From positions 1 through 17,520 of the forward strand of contig CALODL010000031.1 in NCBI GenBank assembly GCA_942492115.1: 17,520 nt of DNA, written 5' to 3'. The translations under genes were made by a program, and so were the position numbers. Positions 15,998 through 17,520 of the stretch are shown here, in pieces (position 1 is the first letter of the stretch; every line of letters begins with the position of its first letter). The DNA comes from CALODL01 sp942492115. GTDB lineage: Bacteria; Planctomycetota; Phycisphaerae; UBA1845; CAIVHJ01. Below the pieces are notes generated by a model. The model saw nothing but the letters and a program-made list of their open reading frames with translations, was not told where the DNA came from and made no database searches.

Positions 15998-16014
15998 CCC
16001 GCCGTTGCGGCGGG
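15998..16014 (+). promoter_or_regulatory. Perfect GC hairpin in the leader of the hydrolase gene
   Basis: CCCGCCG (15998-16004), loop TTG, CGGCGGG (16008-16014). It lies between the candidate promoter and the ribosome binding site, ending about 40 bases before it. No T-run follows, so a leader stability element is more likely than a terminator. Confidence 0.45.
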
Positions 16015-16069
16015 AGGCGGGGTCGTTGCTCAGTCTGGTGTCATCACGCGCCAGGGAGGAGAGGTTCTT

Positions 16070-16855
16070 ATGGTACGCGCAGTAGTCATTGGTATTGCAG
16101 CTCTGGCAGTGGTCGGTTGTCAGACGGCGGAACGCCCGCGTGAACAGTTTGGCAAGGTCTATTACCTCGACGGTGCCGGGAACCTCGGTTTTGGCACGCA
16201 GTCCATCCCATCCGGTCTGGCAAAGGCCGGGTTCAAGGGCGATGTCGAGACGGTGCGGTGGTCGCAGTCGGTGATTCCGATCGTGGATCAGATCGACGAA
16301 AACAAAGCCCGGCGCGAGGGCGCCAAGCTGGCGCACAAGATCGCCGACTACAAGCAGCGCTATCCGCATCAGCCCGTGCATATCATCGCGCTATCGGCAG
16401 GGACCGGCGTGGCGATGTGGGCGTGCGAGCAGTTGCCGTCGCAGGTCGAGGTCGACAATGTCGTGATGCTTGGCTCGAGCCTGTCACATGATTACGAGGC
16501 CGGTTACGCGCTGCAGAACGTCCGTGGTCACATGTTCTTCTATCACTCCGATCGTGACGCCGTGTTGCCGACGACCGCGATCCTGGGCACCATCGACGGT
16601 GAGACCGATACCCGGGCTGCGGGCCAGGTTGGTCTGCGCCCACCGGCCGGCATGTACCGCAAAGTCGTGAATGTTGGGTGGTCAGAACCGTGGATGGCCA
16701 TGGGCTGGAACGGTGGTCACACTGATTGCACCAAGCGCAAGTTCGTCGAGAACGTTATTTCTCGGAATATCCTGCCGAAGGTCAAGCTGGTAGGCCAGGT
16801 GAACAATGGCGCAAAAAGAAGGCGACCCGTCAAAGAGTCGCCTTCGGATACTTGA
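16070..16855 (+). CDS. Alpha/beta-hydrolase-like lipoprotein
   Basis: The ATG at 16070 is preceded by GGGAGGAGAGG and starts a lipoprotein signal: hydrophobic residues 4-15, then lipobox V-V-G-C17. The frame extends upstream to 15977 but that part is unlike a signal peptide. The 261-residue protein fits an alpha/beta-hydrolase: a nucleophile elbow A107-L-S109-A-G111 (A-x-S-x-G in place of G-x-S-x-G), an acid in H-S-D161-R-D163, and a late histidine in G-G-H217. The triad assignment is inferred from order and spacing. Substrate is unknown; a membrane-anchored esterase or lipase-like enzyme is possible. The last ~14 codons coincide with the terminator of the convergent rpsR operon, so the C-terminal 'KRRRPVKES' tail is shaped by that element. 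Confidence 0.75.
   Translation: MVRAVVIGIAALAVVGCQTAERPREQFGKVYYLDGAGNLGFGTQSIPSGLAKAGFKGDVETVRWSQSVIPIVDQIDENKARREGAKLAHKIADYKQRYPHQPVHIIALSAGTGVAMWACEQLPSQVEVDNVVMLGSSLSHDYEAGYALQNVRGHMFFYHSDRDAVLPTTAILGTIDGETDTRAAGQVGLRPPAGMYRKVVNVGWSEPWMAMGWNGGHTDCTKRKFVENVISRNILPKVKLVGQVNNGAKRRRPVKESPSDT
16818..16845 (-). terminator. Intrinsic terminator of the trm112-like/rpsR operon
   Basis: On the minus strand GAAGGCGAC, a 10-base loop and GTCGCCTTC form a perfect 9-bp stem followed immediately by TTTTTGC, the standard rho-independent form. It lies 59 bases past the rpsR stop and fully inside the 3' coding end of the convergent plus-strand hydrolase gene. Confidence 0.85.
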
Positions 16856-16903
16856 TGAGCTGATCAATGCATCATGAGTGAGTGGCCCAATGGAGGCCCG
16901 GAC

Positions 16904-17191
16904 TCATGAACCGGCATATGGAACCAGCGCCATGAAGCGGGCGTACTTGACCGCCTGCTTGAGTGACCGCTGTTCGATTGCCGAAGTGCCGGCGCGTTTA
17001 CGCGACATCAATTTGGCGCTGCCGGTTAGAAACTTGCGAATCAAATCGATTTCTTTGTAGTCGATGATCGGTCCTTCCCAGTCCTTGCGGGCCCGCTCAG
17101 GGAACCGGGACTTGGTATGAAAGAACCGTCCGCGGCGCTTCTTGCCGCCTGCTCCACCATTGTTGCCGCCTACTTTACCTTTGCCTCGCAC
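16904..17191 (-). CDS. rpsR: Small ribosomal subunit protein bS18
   Basis: bS18 sits on the 30S platform beside bS6 and 16S rRNA. The 95-residue protein carries the family core: I43-D-Y-K46, L-I-R-K-F-L-T (50-56), S-R-K-R-A-G-T (63-69), E-Q-R-S-L-K-Q-A-V (73-81) and K-Y-A-R-F-M-A-L-V-P-Y (82-92). It lacks the N-terminal cysteines seen in zinc-binding versions. An N-terminal tail of about 20 Gly/Lys/Arg residues is longer than in E. coli (75 residues). The start is GTG at 17191, six bases after a near-perfect AGAGGTGAT ribosome binding site. It overlaps the end of the Trm112-like gene by 22 bases, so translation is probably coupled. The usual partners rpsF, ssb and rplI are not next to it here. 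Confidence 0.93.
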   Translation of the reverse strand: MRGKGKVGGNNGGAGGKKRRGRFFHTKSRFPERARKDWEGPIIDYKEIDLIRKFLTGSAKLMSRKRAGTSAIEQRSLKQAVKYARFMALVPYAGS

Positions 17192-17394
17192 TGTTTCATC
17201 ACCTCTCGAAACGCGTCTTCCGATACGACCTCAGATTCATCCAACAACATGTTGGGGATCCCCTCTTTGATGGCAAACCGACGTCGCGTCGCGGGATCCG
17301 TTGAATATAGCCAGTCACCGACTTGGAGCAGCTTTGCTTTTGACTCCGGGCACACCAGAATCTCGAGCAGCCACGGTTCCACAGACTGGGCCAT
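17170..17394 (-). CDS. Trm112-like / UPF0434 family small protein
   Basis: The 74-residue protein matches the YcaR/UPF0434-Trm112 pattern: W-L-L-E-I-L-V-C15-P at the start, K-A-K-L-L, then F-A-I-K-E-G45-I-P47 and M-L-L-D-E-S. In most relatives the first motif is C-P-x-C and two or more cysteines bind zinc; here the second is Ser18, so the zinc site looks lost. Eukaryotic Trm112 activates methyltransferases for tRNA, rRNA and release factor; the bacterial version's role is little known, so a link to translation is inferred from family and from overlap with rpsR. The ATG at 17394 has GGAGGTG only three bases before it. It is the first gene of the operon. Confidence 0.82.
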   Translation of the reverse strand: MAQSVEPWLLEILVCPESKAKLLQVGDWLYSTDPATRRRFAIKEGIPNMLLDESEVVSEDAFREVMKQCEAKVK

Positions 17395-17414
17395 TTACAC
17401 CTCCGAAGATCGGT

Positions 17415-17443
17415 ATAATAATACGCACCTCCCAGCCCGACAA
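17415..17443 (-). promoter_or_regulatory. Sigma70-type promoter of the trm112-like/rpsR operon
   Basis: On the minus strand TTGTCG (17443-17438), a 17-base spacer and TATTAT (17420-17415) make a good promoter. Transcription would start near 17408, leaving a ~14-base leader with the GGAGGTG site. The same AT-rich patch also reads TATAAT (17414-17419) on the plus strand, so it may be bidirectional. Confidence 0.6.
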
Positions 17444-17520
17444 GGGCGCCTGTGAAACACAGGTCCGGGAGTCCCGCCCGGTACCCGCGCCGGAGGGGTT
17501 GAGTCGCCGGGCGATTGGCG
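17441..17520. other. GC-rich hairpin-forming sequence at the right edge, unidentified
   Basis: CCTGTG-AAA-CACAGG (17449-17463) is a perfect hairpin, followed by several G/C blocks (CGGGAGTCCCG, GCCCGGTACC, GCCGGGCG) able to pair. No tRNA T-loop or SRP tetraloop motif is present. It may be a structured RNA or the end of a neighbouring unit; the window ends before it can be settled. Confidence 0.35.

Noticed and set aside
17441..17520. tRNA or SRP RNA gene
   Set aside because: There is no TTCRANNC T-loop, and the helix 8 GGAA tetraloop motif of SRP RNA is not matched.

Overview
The window most likely comes from a planctomycete, probably near Phycisphaerae. This is inferred from gene content and style: a membrane protein with an N-terminal CxxC...CxxC zinc ribbon, a calcium-repeat lipoprotein, a lineage-divergent MurD, GC-rich codon use, and long repeat-rich intergenic gaps. 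No rRNA or other phylogenetic marker is present, so the assignment is tentative. I find 14 protein genes. One is cut by the left edge and one carries a frameshift.

Left part (1-7860). A VanZ-like membrane protein runs off the left end on the minus strand. It is followed by an MDR-type oxidoreductase (+), then a zinc-ribbon membrane protein (+) bracketed by two inverted copies of a structured repeat. Next come a secreted Cys-rich protein with an internal duplication (-), a secreted serine beta-lactamase-like hydrolase (-), and a TrmB-type regulator gene (-) broken by one extra base. A 20-bp palindrome lies just upstream of the regulator and is a candidate operator.

Repeat island (7983-8791). 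About 0.8 kb holds no convincing gene. It has two inverted arms, each starting with a copy of the same ~170-bp structured repeat, around a centre with a ~98-bp tandem duplication. Together with the two copies near 2.2 kb and 3.7 kb, this gives a four-copy dispersed repeat family whose internal hairpin keeps pairing although its sequence changes. It is the most unusual signal in the window.

Right part (8812-17520). RsgA (ribosome assembly GTPase) and a polytopic glycosyltransferase are translationally coupled on the minus strand. Divergent from them, pyrF and murD form a likely plus-strand operon for UMP and peptidoglycan precursor synthesis. They are followed by a lipoprotein-like protein with 13 thrombospondin type 3 calcium repeats and an alpha/beta-hydrolase lipoprotein. 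Converging from the right edge are a Trm112-like gene and rpsR (bS18), overlapping and sharing one promoter. Their intrinsic terminator lies inside the 3' coding end of the hydrolase gene. The last ~90 bases are GC-rich and strongly hairpin-forming but could not be identified.
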